The position numbers and the translations under genes were made by a program. The notes beneath the pieces were generated by a model, which did no database searches, was not told the DNA's origin, and was given only the letters and a program-made list of their open reading frames with translations. A stretch of 64,000 nucleotides of DNA, taken from Pelomonas sp. V22 (lineage in GTDB: Bacteria > Pseudomonadota > Gammaproteobacteria > Burkholderiales > Burkholderiaceae_C). Shown one piece after another: positions 36,401 through 45,027 of this stretch. The stretch is from contig NZ_JAGIXS010000001.1 of assembly GCF_030014915.1 (NCBI RefSeq), positions 1,612,001 to 1,676,000 of the forward strand, read 5' to 3'. How positions within the stretch are numbered: position 1 is the first letter of the stretch; every line of letters starts with the position of its first letter.

Positions 36401-37948
36401 ATGCCCGACCGCCAAGACGCCAACGCCAATCTCTTCGCCGCCCTGCGCGCCGCCTTCCCGGCCGACCTCGACGCCTGCGCCATCGAAGGCGCGGATGGCG
36501 AGCAGCTGAGCTACAGCTGGCGCGACCTGGACCGCGGCACGGCCATGCTGGCCAATCTGCTGGCCTCGCTGGAGCTGGAACCCGGCAGCCGCATCGCGGT
36601 GCAGACGGAGAAGAGCGTCGAGGCGCTGATGCTGTATCTGGCCGTGCTGCGCGCCGGCTACGTCTACCTGCCGCTGAACAACGCCTACCAGTCGGCCGAG
36701 CTCGAGTACTTCATCCAGGACGCGGCGCCCGCCGTCTTCGTCTGCGCCGGCCCGCATTTCGGCTGGGTCAGCAAGCTCGCCTTCCAGGCCGGCACCCGTT
36801 ATGTGTTCACACTGAACGAGGACCGCACGGGCACGCTGCTGGACCGCGCCGCCCACCACGGCGACCAGCACCAGATCGCCGCGCGTGCCGAGGGCGACCT
36901 GGCCGCCATCCTCTACACCAGCGGCACGACCGGGCGCAGCAAGGGCGCGATGCTTTCGCATGGCAACCTGCTGTCGAATGCCCGCATGCTGAAGGACTAC
37001 TGGGACTGGAAGAGCGGCGACGTGCTGATCCATGCACTGCCGATCTTCCATGTGCACGGCCTCTTCGTCGCCTCGCACGGCGCACTGCTGAACGGCAGCC
37101 GCATGATCTGGTTCAGCAAGTTCGAGCCGCGCGCGGTGATACGCCGCCTCTCGGACGCCACCGTCTTCATGGGCGTTCCCACGCTCTACACCCGCATGCT
37201 GGCCGAACCCACCTTGACCGACGAGGCGGCCGGCACGATGCGGCTCTTCATCAGCGGTTCGGCGCCGCTCCTGATCGAGACCTGGCGCGACTGGCAGCAG
37301 CGCACCGGCCACCTGATCCTGGAGCGCTACGGCATGAGCGAGACGCTGATGCTCACCTCCAACCCCTGCCGCCGCGCTGACGGCCCGCGCAAGGGCGGCA
37401 CCGTGGGCCCGGCCCTGCCCGGCGTGCAGCTGCGCATCCAGGACGACGCCGGCCAGCCCTGCGCCACCGGCGAGATCGGCCACATCCAGGTGCGCGGCCC
37501 CAATGTCTTCTCGGGCTACTGGCAGATGCCGGAAAAGACCAAGGAAGAATTCACTGCAGACGGCTGGTTCAAGACCGGGGATGTGGGCCAGCAGGATGCC
37601 GAGGGCTACGTCAGCATCGTCGGGCGCAGCAAGGACCTGATCATCAGCGGCGGCTTCAACGTCTACCCGGCCGAGATCGAGGGCTTTCTGAACGAGCTGC
37701 CCGGCGTGGCCGAATCGGCCGTGATCGGCGTGCCGCATCCGGACTTCGGCGAGGCCGTGGTGGCCGTGCTCGTCGCCAAGCCCGGCGCAAAACTGCAGCC
37801 GACGGAGATGATGGCTGCGATGAAGGGCCGCATTGCCGGTTTCAAGGTGCCGAAACTCATGCTGCTCGCCGCCGAGCTGCCGCGCAACAGCATGGGCAAG
37901 GTGCAGAAGAAACTGCTGCGCGAGCAGCATGCGAAAGCATTCACGTGA
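36401..37948 (+). CDS. matB: Malonyl-CoA synthetase (MatB type)
   Basis: A 515-residue acyl-adenylate-forming enzyme. The P-loop is LYTSGTTGRSKGAML (residues ~168-182). The A5 motif RYGMSETLMLTSNP is characteristic of malonyl-CoA synthetase. The A7 motif WFKTGDVG and the catalytic-lysine ending PRNSMGKVQKKLL complete the family. It converts malonate, CoA and ATP to malonyl-CoA in the cytosol. No malonyl-CoA decarboxylase (MatA) or malonate transporter lies next to it; a small zinc-binding protein gene overlaps its stop. Confidence 0.9.
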   Translation: MPDRQDANANLFAALRAAFPADLDACAIEGADGEQLSYSWRDLDRGTAMLANLLASLELEPGSRIAVQTEKSVEALMLYLAVLRAGYVYLPLNNAYQSAELEYFIQDAAPAVFVCAGPHFGWVSKLAFQAGTRYVFTLNEDRTGTLLDRAAHHGDQHQIAARAEGDLAAILYTSGTTGRSKGAMLSHGNLLSNARMLKDYWDWKSGDVLIHALPIFHVHGLFVASHGALLNGSRMIWFSKFEPRAVIRRLSDATVFMGVPTLYTRMLAEPTLTDEAAGTMRLFISGSAPLLIETWRDWQQRTGHLILERYGMSETLMLTSNPCRRADGPRKGGTVGPALPGVQLRIQDDAGQPCATGEIGHIQVRGPNVFSGYWQMPEKTKEEFTADGWFKTGDVGQQDAEGYVSIVGRSKDLIISGGFNVYPAEIEGFLNELPGVAESAVIGVPHPDFGEAVVAVLVAKPGAKLQPTEMMAAMKGRIAGFKVPKLMLLAAELPRNSMGKVQKKLLREQHAKAFT

Positions 37949-38157
37949 ATGAATCCACCGCCATCAACGCTGCCTGCCCGCGCTGCCAGCAGCCCTTCCA
38001 CTGTGGCGCCAGCGACGCGCGCTGCGACTGTTTCGACATGAAACTGGACGACGCCATGCGCCAGCAGCTGGCCGCCCACTACAGCGGCTGCCTCTGCCTG
38101 GCCTGTCTGCGCGAGTTGAAGCAGCAGGTCCTCGAAGCCCCGTCAGGCAAGACCTGA
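37945..38157 (+). CDS. Cysteine-rich CWC-family protein
   Basis: A 70-residue protein with cysteine pairs CPRCQQPFHCG, CDC and CLCLACL, matching the 'cysteine-rich CWC' family thought to bind zinc. It overlaps matB by four bases (ATGA), so it is translationally coupled. The function is unknown. Confidence 0.8.
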   Translation: MNESTAINAACPRCQQPFHCGASDARCDCFDMKLDDAMRQQLAAHYSGCLCLACLRELKQQVLEAPSGKT

Positions 38158-38247
38158 CACCTTGCTCACAATTTCGCCGGCCTGCGGTGCTTGTGGCGCC
38201 GCTGCGGCGCTTGCACAATGGGTCGGCCCAGCCCAAGCCTGCCCCCC

Positions 38248-40500
38248 ATGACCGACGCGGCGCCCCATCCCGGCCAATCGCCCCTGCGCGAGCGCTTGCT
38301 CGAGCTCGGCCCCATCGCAGCGCTCGGCCTCGTGCTCGCCATGCTGTGGGCCTTCGTTTCCTGGTTCGCCTGGCTCTACCGCGACGAATTGCGCCGTGAC
38401 CATGAGCGCGACCTGAGCGCGCTGGCCAACACAGCGGCCTCCCAAACCGAAGAGGTGCTGCGCGATGCCGAGATCAGCCTGCGCACCGTGGACCTGTGGC
38501 TGCGCACCCGCGACACTGCGCGTCCGCTCGACGATACGGCGCTGGTGCAGATGGTCGAGACCCTGCACACCTCGACCCGCTCGATGATCGAGGTGGTCCT
38601 CAGCGACGCGCAGGGCTGGCTCTATCGCATTCCGAGCCCGAGTGGGCAAGCCTTCCACCAGCTCAAGGACCAGCCCTTCGTCGAACTGCTGGCTCAGGCA
38701 GACAGCGAAGGCTTTCAGCTCGGACGGGCGTTTCGCATCAACGAGGACAGCCCGCTGCGCCTGCCACTGGCCATGCGGCTCAGCAAGCCGCGCGCCGACC
38801 TGCGCATGGTGGTGGTGCTGGTCAACCTGGACCGGCTGCAACAGCTGCAAGGCCTCTACGTGCGCGGCACCGAGGCCAGCGTGGCCATGTTCAGCCGGGA
38901 CGGCACGGTGCTCAGCCGGGTGCCTGCGGTGCCGGGCTACGTGGGTACCCGCGTGTACGAGTCACGGCCAGATCTGCGCCAGGCGCTGTCCAGCGAGTCG
39001 GGCGTCTTCCACACCGAACGGAGCCCGGCCGACGGGCAGCCCCGGGATGCCGCCTTCGAGACCCTCACCGATTTCGGCATCAAACTGATCCTGGCCGAAG
39101 CCGAGAGCAAGGCCCTCAAGAAGCACCGCACACAACGCTCAGCCGTGCTCGGACTCGCGGCCGTGCTGAGCCTCGCCGCCATGCTGACCACCATGGTGCT
39201 GGTGCGCCAGCACCGGGCACTGCGCGAGCGCGATGCCGAACTGCAGGCCACCAGCGATGCCTCACCGCTCGGGCTGTTCCGGGTTGATGCCACTGGGCGC
39301 GTCGTCTGGGCGAACGAGACCTACCTGCGCCTGCACGGCATGACGGCCGCCGAAGCTGAATGGGGGTGGATGCAGCTGATGCCCGAGAGCGAGCGCGAGG
39401 CGGCCAAGGAGCGCTGGAAACGTGCCTGCGATGAGGGCACCCCCCTGGACATGGTCCGCACCATCCGGCGCCGCGACGGTACCGAGCTGCTGGTGGCCTT
39501 GCGCACCGCTCCCCTGAGGGTCAATGGCAAGTTTGTGGGCCAGGCCGGCACGGTGGCTGACATCACGGCCCAGTTGGGGGCCCAGCGCGAACGCCTGCGC
39601 AATGAGGCCATCCTGCGCGCCATTGCCCGCACGGCGCCGGTGATGATCGCGGTGCTCGACACGGCGCAGCGATTCATCTACTTCAACCAGCGCTACGGCG
39701 AGCACTTCGGCACCGACATCGCGACCTGGCGCGGCCGCCCTCTTCGCGAGCTGATCGGGGATGAGCAATACCAGCTCAGCCGGCCCGCCATCGAGGCCGC
39801 CCTGGCCGGTGGGCAAAAGCTCATCGAGAAGGCCTACGAAGACCGGCCCGAGCTGATGATCCTGGACGTGCACTACTCGCCGCTGCGGCTGGACGACGGC
39901 GAGATCGCCGGCGCCATCTGCATTGCCCGCGACGTGACGGCCGCACGCCAGGAAGAGGCCCGACTGCGCCATGCCTCGCAGACCGACCCGCTGACCCAGC
40001 TGCTCAACCGCAACGGCTTCCACCTCGCGGCCGGCGAGAAGCTAGCCATCGCGCGCGAGCACAACCACCTGCTGGCCCTGCTCTACCTGGACCTGGATCA
40101 TTTCAAGCCGGTCAACGATCAGTACGGCCACCCCATGGGCGACGCGCTGCTGCGGGCCGTGGCCGGCCGCATCCGCCATGCCGTGCGCCCGAACGACCTG
40201 GCGGCCCGCCTCGGTGGCGACGAGTTCGCCGTGCTGCTGAGTTCCTTGCATGGGACCGAGGACGCAGAGCTGGTGGCAAGCAAGCTGGTGCAGGCGCTGT
40301 CCACGCCCTTCATGATCGAGCATCACGAACTGCGCATTGGCTGCAGCGTGGGCTTTTGCGTCGCCTGGGGCAGCGAAGCCGACCTGGAGGCCCTGGTGGC
40401 CCAGGCCGACGCGAGGCTCTACGAGGCCAAGCGTGGCGGGCGCGGCACCTGGCGGGGCGGCGTGCTGGACAGCCCGCTCAGTGGGCCAGCACCTGCTTGA
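38248..40500 (+). CDS. Membrane diguanylate cyclase with periplasmic sensor and two PAS domains
   Basis: A 750-residue signalling protein. TM1 is ~20-43; a periplasmic Cache-like region (~45-295) carries the arginine/aspartate-rich features of dCache sensors; TM2 is ~305-330; PAS domains lie at ~345-455 and ~465-585; a GGDEF domain follows (~590-745) with an intact GGDEF motif and a product-inhibition site RPND five residues before it. It should make cyclic-di-GMP and be feedback-inhibited. There is no EAL domain. The start at ATG 38248 is chosen because it precedes the first hydrophobic segment closely; no strong ribosome site is seen. Confidence 0.9.
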   Translation: MTDAAPHPGQSPLRERLLELGPIAALGLVLAMLWAFVSWFAWLYRDELRRDHERDLSALANTAASQTEEVLRDAEISLRTVDLWLRTRDTARPLDDTALVQMVETLHTSTRSMIEVVLSDAQGWLYRIPSPSGQAFHQLKDQPFVELLAQADSEGFQLGRAFRINEDSPLRLPLAMRLSKPRADLRMVVVLVNLDRLQQLQGLYVRGTEASVAMFSRDGTVLSRVPAVPGYVGTRVYESRPDLRQALSSESGVFHTERSPADGQPRDAAFETLTDFGIKLILAEAESKALKKHRTQRSAVLGLAAVLSLAAMLTTMVLVRQHRALRERDAELQATSDASPLGLFRVDATGRVVWANETYLRLHGMTAAEAEWGWMQLMPESEREAAKERWKRACDEGTPLDMVRTIRRRDGTELLVALRTAPLRVNGKFVGQAGTVADITAQLGAQRERLRNEAILRAIARTAPVMIAVLDTAQRFIYFNQRYGEHFGTDIATWRGRPLRELIGDEQYQLSRPAIEAALAGGQKLIEKAYEDRPELMILDVHYSPLRLDDGEIAGAICIARDVTAARQEEARLRHASQTDPLTQLLNRNGFHLAAGEKLAIAREHNHLLALLYLDLDHFKPVNDQYGHPMGDALLRAVAGRIRHAVRPNDLAARLGGDEFAVLLSSLHGTEDAELVASKLVQALSTPFMIEHHELRIGCSVGFCVAWGSEADLEALVAQADARLYEAKRGGRGTWRGGVLDSPLSGPAPA

Positions 40501-40972
40501 CGCGCAGCAGCGTCAGCTGCAGAACCCGGGCATCGGTGCTGGCGCGGTGGCGCTGCAGGCGCAACTCCTCGCGCACCTCGGCCAGCGTGTCGTGCCAGCG
40601 CGCGGCCTCGTCTTCACTCAAGAGGCTGCGCAGGTCGGCCAGCTTGAAGCGCGGCACCAGGCCCGCCACATCGAACAGGCGTGAGAGCCAGGGGTAGTCG
40701 TGGGCCCAGGCGTCGCAGTAGACGGTCTGGCCGGCCAGGCGCTGATTGATCTCGGCCGCCACCCACTCGACCGCGCGGCCGTGCTGGAGCAGCGTCTCTC
40801 GGCTGATGCCATGCAGGGCCTCGGCGCTGTCGTCCCAGTGCTGCCATTCCGGCAGCGGCTTGATCAGCGAGCAGAAGAGGCCGCCATCGGGGGCCACGAA
40901 ACCGATCTCGATCGGATAGCTGCCACGGCCGAAGCCCGAGGCTTCGACATCAAGAATGGCAGGCGGCGTCAT
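40478..40972 (-). CDS. DEDDh 3'-5' exonuclease (DnaQ fold)
   Basis: A 164-residue protein made of little more than the exonuclease domain. Exo I is D8/E10 (ILDVEASG), Exo II probably D87 or D92 (YCDAWAHDYPW) and Exo III H142 and D147 (HRASTDA), which places it in the DEDDh class. It should remove nucleotides from 3' DNA or RNA ends. The start at ATG 40972 faces the MmcB-like gene across 109 bases containing a LexA-like box. DinG helicases of some Firmicutes carry a fused DnaQ-type exonuclease; here a similar domain is encoded beside a DinG/XPD-like helicase. Confidence 0.85.
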   Translation of the reverse strand: MTPPAILDVEASGFGRGSYPIEIGFVAPDGGLFCSLIKPLPEWQHWDDSAEALHGISRETLLQHGRAVEWVAAEINQRLAGQTVYCDAWAHDYPWLSRLFDVAGLVPRFKLADLRSLLSEDEAARWHDTLAEVREELRLQRHRASTDARVLQLTLLRVKQVLAH

Positions 40973-41056
40973 GCGGGCGGTGGCTTGAAGTTGTGAGCGA
41001 GTGTACGCAGGGCCTCGGAGGCGGCAAGCCACGCAAACACGGGGCCGGCAGCGAAT

Positions 41057-41076
41057 CACTGTATTTATACTCAGTA
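41057..41076. promoter_or_regulatory. Putative LexA (SOS) box
   Basis: CACTGTATTTATACTCAGTA matches the Escherichia coli consensus TACTGTATATATATACAGTA at 16 of 20 positions and keeps CTGT-N8-xCAG. A -10-like TATACT (41066-41071) lies inside it, and the ATG of the downstream gene is at 41082. LexA binding would block the promoter. The divergent exonuclease start is 85 bases away and could be controlled from the same site. Confidence 0.65.
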
Positions 41077-41081
41077 CTCCC

Positions 41082-41870
41082 ATGGCCACCATCGCCCTCA
41101 CCCGCTCGCACCGCACGCGCCTGATGAACCTCTGGCGCTCGGCCGGCTGGCCCTGCAAGGACGGCGTCGAGATCGACCTGCTCGCCGCTGGTCTCGTGCG
41201 CCAACAGGACGACGAGCAGGGCCGCGAACAGCTGCGGCTGACCGAGGCCGGCATCGCCTGGCTGGCCGAGGCGCGGCAGCAGGGCCAGCGCGCCCTGAGC
41301 AAGCACGACAGGCTGGCGCTGCGCTTTGCCGAGCAGCTGATGGGCGGCGGCCGCATCGTCTGGCGCGAGCTTTCGCTGCGGGCCATGGTGGATCCCGAGG
41401 CCACCGTGCTGCGGGCCGAGGAGCGCGCACCGCTGTGGCCCGAGGAACCCATGCCCGAAGCTGCCGCGCCACATGCTTGGCGCCTGGCCCGGCCCGATCT
41501 GTTCTCGGTGCGCAATACCAGTGTCGAGGCCTATCTGCAGCCGCAGGTCCACGAGGTCAAGGCGAGCCGCGCCGACCTGCTGTCCGACCTCCGCCATGCG
41601 GCCAAGCGACAGGCCTACGAATGGCTGAGCAGCGAGAGCTACTACCTGTTCCCGGCCGGCATTGCCGAGCCCGAGGAGATCCCCGAGCCCTATGGCGTGT
41701 GGGTGCTGCATGGCGACCTGGACAGCGGCCGCTTCGAGCAGCTGCGGCCCGCCCACCACCAATCGCGCCAGCTGCCCTTCGCCGTCTGGCTGGCCCTGGC
41801 CAAGGCCACGCCGCTGCCGCGCTTTGATGACGAAAGCCCGCAGGCGCCGCTGAACGAGGCGCTACCGTGA
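41082..41870 (+). CDS. MmcB-like PD-(D/E)XK DNA-repair protein
   Basis: A 262-residue protein. Residues ~1-70 look like a winged helix (LTEAGIAWLAEARQQG). The C-terminal half has a PD-(D/E)XK-type nuclease core: ARPDLFSV with D139, then VHEVKASRADLLSDLRHAAK with E158 and K160. This layout resembles MmcB, an SOS-induced mitomycin-resistance protein described in Caulobacter; the match is from motif layout, not a search. The promoter carries a LexA-like box and the leader would be only a few bases long. The stop overlaps the helicase start by four bases (GTGA). Confidence 0.75.
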   Translation: MATIALTRSHRTRLMNLWRSAGWPCKDGVEIDLLAAGLVRQQDDEQGREQLRLTEAGIAWLAEARQQGQRALSKHDRLALRFAEQLMGGGRIVWRELSLRAMVDPEATVLRAEERAPLWPEEPMPEAAAPHAWRLARPDLFSVRNTSVEAYLQPQVHEVKASRADLLSDLRHAAKRQAYEWLSSESYYLFPAGIAEPEEIPEPYGVWVLHGDLDSGRFEQLRPAHHQSRQLPFAVWLALAKATPLPRFDDESPQAPLNEALP

Positions 41871-44161
41871 CATACAGAGTGGCGGTGCGCGAGCTCTGCG
41901 AGTTCAGCGCCAAGGCCGGCGACCTGGACCTGCGCTTCACGCCCGCACCATCGGCCCTCGAGGGCGTCGAAGGACATGCCACGGTGGCATCGCGCCGGAG
42001 CGCCGATTACGAGCGCGAAGTCAGCCTCAGCGGCCGCTACGAGGAGCTGCTGGTGCGCGGCCGCGCCGATGGCTTCGATGCCACGCGTGGCCGGCTCGAG
42101 GAGGTCAAGACCCACAAGGGCCGGCTCGAGCGCCAGCCCGCCACGCACCGCGCCCTGCACTGGGCCCAGCTGCGCATCTATGGCGCGCTGCTCTGCGCCG
42201 AGCGCGGTCTGGCCGGGCTGGAGCTGGCCCTGGTCTATTTCAACGTCGGCAGCGAACAGGAGACGGTGTTCACCGAGCACTGCACGGCGGCCGAGCTGCA
42301 GGCTTTCTTCGATGAGCACTGCAGCCGTTTCCTGGCCTGGGCACGGCACGAACTGGCGCATCGCGCGGCGCGTGATGACGAGTTGCAGGCCCTCGGCTTC
42401 CCGCACGGCGAGTTCCGCGCCGGCCAGCGGGTGCTGGCCACGGCCGTCTACAACGCGGCGCGCAGCGGTCGCTGCCTGCTGGCGCAAGCGCCCACCGGTA
42501 TCGGCAAGACGCTGGGCACTTTGTTCCCGCTGCTGAAGGCCGCACCGGCGCAGCAGCTCGACAAGCTCTTCTTCCTTGCCGCCAAGACCTCGGGCCGCCA
42601 ACTCGCACTCGACGCGCTGCGCCAGTTGCCGGCGCCGGGCCTGCGTGTGCTCGAGCTGGTGGCGCGTGACAAGGCCTGCGAGCATCCCGACAAGGCCTGC
42701 CACGGCGAGAGCTGCCCGCTGGCGCAAGGCTTCTACGACCGCCTGCCCGCCGCCCGCGCCGCTGCCGTCTCCCAGGCAGCGCCGCTGGACCAGGCCCGCG
42801 TGCGCGAGCTAGCGCGCGAGCATGCGGTCTGCCCCTACTACTTGAGCCAGGAGCTGGCGCGCTGGGCCGACGTGGTGGTCGGCGACTACAACTACTTCTT
42901 CGACGGCAGCGCCCTGCTGTACGCGCTCACGCAGGCCAACGACTGGCGCGTGGGCCTGCTGGTGGATGAGGCCCACAACCTCGTTGATCGAGGCCGCTCC
43001 ATGTACAGCGCCGAGCTGCATCCCGACAGCCTGGCCGAAGCCCGCCGCTCCGCCACCGCGCGCAAGAATGGCGCCATCAAGCGCGCGCTCGACAAGCTGC
43101 GCAAGACCTGGCAGGGCCTCAAGAGCGAGGCCGATTACCGCGTCTGCGCCGAGCCGCCGGCCGATTGGGTGGAGTCCTTGATCACCGCCAATGGCGCCAT
43201 CAGCGAGCACCTGGCCGAACACCCGGCCGAGCCGCCCGATGCCGCGCTGCAGGGCTTTTATCTGGAGGCGCTGCAGTTCCTGCGCCTGCTCGAATCGCTG
43301 GACGCCTCACATTCCATCATCGACCTCAGCCGCAATACGGCGCCCGCGCCACTGACGCGAGGCAAGGACGCGGCCTGGCGCCAGGACTGCCCGGTCGTCT
43401 GCCTGCGCAACATCGTCCCGGCGCCGCATCTGCAGCCGCGCCTCGCCGCCGCCCACACCAGCAGCCTGTTTTCCGCCACGCTGCAACCGGCCCAGTGCTA
43501 TGCCGACCTGCTGGGTCTGCCCGAGACCCATGGCCGGGTCGATGTGGAATCGCCGTTCCGCGCCGAGCAGCTGCAGGTGCAGATCGCCCGCGAGGTCTCG
43601 ACCCGCTGGCGCGACCGCGCCGCCTCGCTGGACCGCATCGCCGACCGCATCGCCGCGCAGTACGGCACACGCCCGGGCAACTACCTCGCCTTCTTCAGCA
43701 GCTACGACTACCTGCAGCAGGTGGCCGAACGCGTGGCCGAGCGCCACCCCGCCCTGCCCCAATGGCGCCAGCAGCGCCGCATGGGTGAGCCCGAGCAGAA
43801 GGCCTTTCTCGCCCGCTTCACGGCCGAAAGCCAGGGCGTGGCCTTTGCCGTGCTCGGTGGCGCTTTCGCCGAAGGCATAGACCTGCCCGGCCAGCGCCTG
43901 ATCGGCGCCTTCATCGCCACGCTGGGCCTGCCCCAGGTCAACCCGGTGATGGAGCAGTTCAAGGAGCGCATGGAAGAGCGCTTCGGCCAAGGCCTAGGCT
44001 ACGACTACGCCTATCTGGTGCCCGGCTTGCAGAAGGTGGTTCAGGCCGCCGGCCGGGTGATACGCACGACCGAAGACGCGGGCGTGGTGCACCTGATGGA
44101 CGACAGGTTTGGCCGCGCCGAGGTGCGCGCGCTGCTACCGGCCTGGTGGGCGTTGGGCTGA
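41867..44161 (+). CDS. RecB-type nuclease fused to iron-sulfur XPD/DinG-like helicase
   Basis: A 764-residue protein of two parts. Residues ~1-165 form a RecB/Cas4-like nuclease: H37 (EGHATV), D68 (GRADGF), E79-x-K81 (EEVKTHK) and the QxxxY motif Q101-Y105. Residues ~175-764 form a superfamily 2 helicase of the XPD/DinG branch: Walker A APTGIGKT (208-215), four cysteines C271, C278, C283, C322 fit for a 4Fe-4S cluster, DEAH at 367-370, and the late motifs GGAFAEGIDLPG and QAAGRVIRTTED. It should unwind DNA 5'-3' and cut it. The GTG start overlaps the MmcB-like stop, so the two are coupled. Confidence 0.9.
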   Translation: MTYRVAVRELCEFSAKAGDLDLRFTPAPSALEGVEGHATVASRRSADYEREVSLSGRYEELLVRGRADGFDATRGRLEEVKTHKGRLERQPATHRALHWAQLRIYGALLCAERGLAGLELALVYFNVGSEQETVFTEHCTAAELQAFFDEHCSRFLAWARHELAHRAARDDELQALGFPHGEFRAGQRVLATAVYNAARSGRCLLAQAPTGIGKTLGTLFPLLKAAPAQQLDKLFFLAAKTSGRQLALDALRQLPAPGLRVLELVARDKACEHPDKACHGESCPLAQGFYDRLPAARAAAVSQAAPLDQARVRELAREHAVCPYYLSQELARWADVVVGDYNYFFDGSALLYALTQANDWRVGLLVDEAHNLVDRGRSMYSAELHPDSLAEARRSATARKNGAIKRALDKLRKTWQGLKSEADYRVCAEPPADWVESLITANGAISEHLAEHPAEPPDAALQGFYLEALQFLRLLESLDASHSIIDLSRNTAPAPLTRGKDAAWRQDCPVVCLRNIVPAPHLQPRLAAAHTSSLFSATLQPAQCYADLLGLPETHGRVDVESPFRAEQLQVQIAREVSTRWRDRAASLDRIADRIAAQYGTRPGNYLAFFSSYDYLQQVAERVAERHPALPQWRQQRRMGEPEQKAFLARFTAESQGVAFAVLGGAFAEGIDLPGQRLIGAFIATLGLPQVNPVMEQFKERMEERFGQGLGYDYAYLVPGLQKVVQAAGRVIRTTEDAGVVHLMDDRFGRAEVRALLPAWWALG

Positions 44162-44285
44162 ATGACCGGGGAAACCCTGGCTTCCGTACCACTTAGCAAG
44201 AATTTGCGTAGAAACACGTTGGCAGGGCCTTGGGAGCTTGACTACGATGTTGCGCACCTCACCAACCAACCAGGGAGCTACGCAA

Positions 44286-44771
44286 ATGCAAAAAGTCATT
44301 CGTCTCGCTTTGCTCGCGCTGTGCAGCACGCTCGGTGCCTGCGCCACCCACGTGCATGTGGCCTATCTGTCCGACCCCCCGGGGGCTGCCGTCTATCAAG
44401 GCGGCCAGCTCCTTGGCAATGCCCCCGTCACGGTGCCCTATCAGCTGACCGACGCCGACCGCAAGAATGGCTACAAGATCATCGACCCGGTGTCGGTGAA
44501 GTGGGAGAGTGGCGCCGAAGCCAGCATCCCCGGCCTCAATGCCAACCTGATGCAGGTGGACCAGACCCAGCAGTACGTCTTTCTGCGTCCGAATGTCCCG
44601 GGCCTCGAGACCGACCTGAAGAAGGCCGAGTCGCTTCAGAAGGAAGCTGTGCTGCTGCGCAACCGCACTGCCCAAGCCATGGTCAAGACGCAGGAAGCCA
44701 ACAAGCCGAAGACCGAACGCGACTGCCGGCTGGTGCCCATGGAAAAGGGCCCGGCAGTCCTGTCCTGCTGA
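44286..44771 (+). CDS. Small lipoprotein with PEGA-like segment
   Basis: A 161-residue lipoprotein: signal peptide ending in the lipobox LGAC (cysteine ~18). The part HVAYLSDPPGAAVYQGGQLLGNAP resembles a PEGA repeat, a short beta-sandwich common in surface lipoproteins. A helical part rich in charged residues follows. The ATG at 44286 is preceded by AGGGAG at good spacing; an ATG at 44238 in the same frame lacks signal character. Function unknown. Confidence 0.78.
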   Translation: MQKVIRLALLALCSTLGACATHVHVAYLSDPPGAAVYQGGQLLGNAPVTVPYQLTDADRKNGYKIIDPVSVKWESGAEASIPGLNANLMQVDQTQQYVFLRPNVPGLETDLKKAESLQKEAVLLRNRTAQAMVKTQEANKPKTERDCRLVPMEKGPAVLSC

Positions 44772-44780
44772 CCGAGCCGA

Positions 44781-44807
44781 GGGCCGCAGGGCACACCGCT
44801 GCGGCCC
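44781..44807. terminator. 9-bp stem-loop after the lipoprotein gene
   Basis: GGGCCGCAG pairs with CTGCGGCCC around a nine-base loop, starting 10 bases after the stop codon. There is no T-run, so it would be a factor-assisted terminator or a 3'-end stabiliser. The rest of the 256-base gap to 45028 shows nothing else I can support. Confidence 0.45.
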
Positions 44808-45027
44808 GCCAGCAGCACCGCCAACGCAAAGACCGATCATTTGCGTGGTGGGCTGTCAGAGCGCATCAGTTCGAAACCGCCTTGGCACCCGCATCGCCAG
44901 GAAGTCTGAGCCGCATCCGCCCGCTCCCTCAGCTGCGCGACTGCCTTTGAGACCGTCTTGAAGCAACGGATCAAGTCCGGTTGAGTGCAGGCCAGCTACA
45001 GCCTGCCCAGGCACCTGGAGACTCCCC

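Noticed and set aside
34182-36509. A 775-codon plus-strand frame covering the chemoreceptor region
   Set aside because: It is a shifted reading of the chemoreceptor gene; the product is low-complexity Gly/Arg/Ala and the true frame has all chemoreceptor domains.
44162-44950. A 262-codon plus-strand frame after the helicase
   Set aside because: It reads through the lipoprotein gene in another frame; the lipoprotein has a ribosome site, signal peptide and lipobox.
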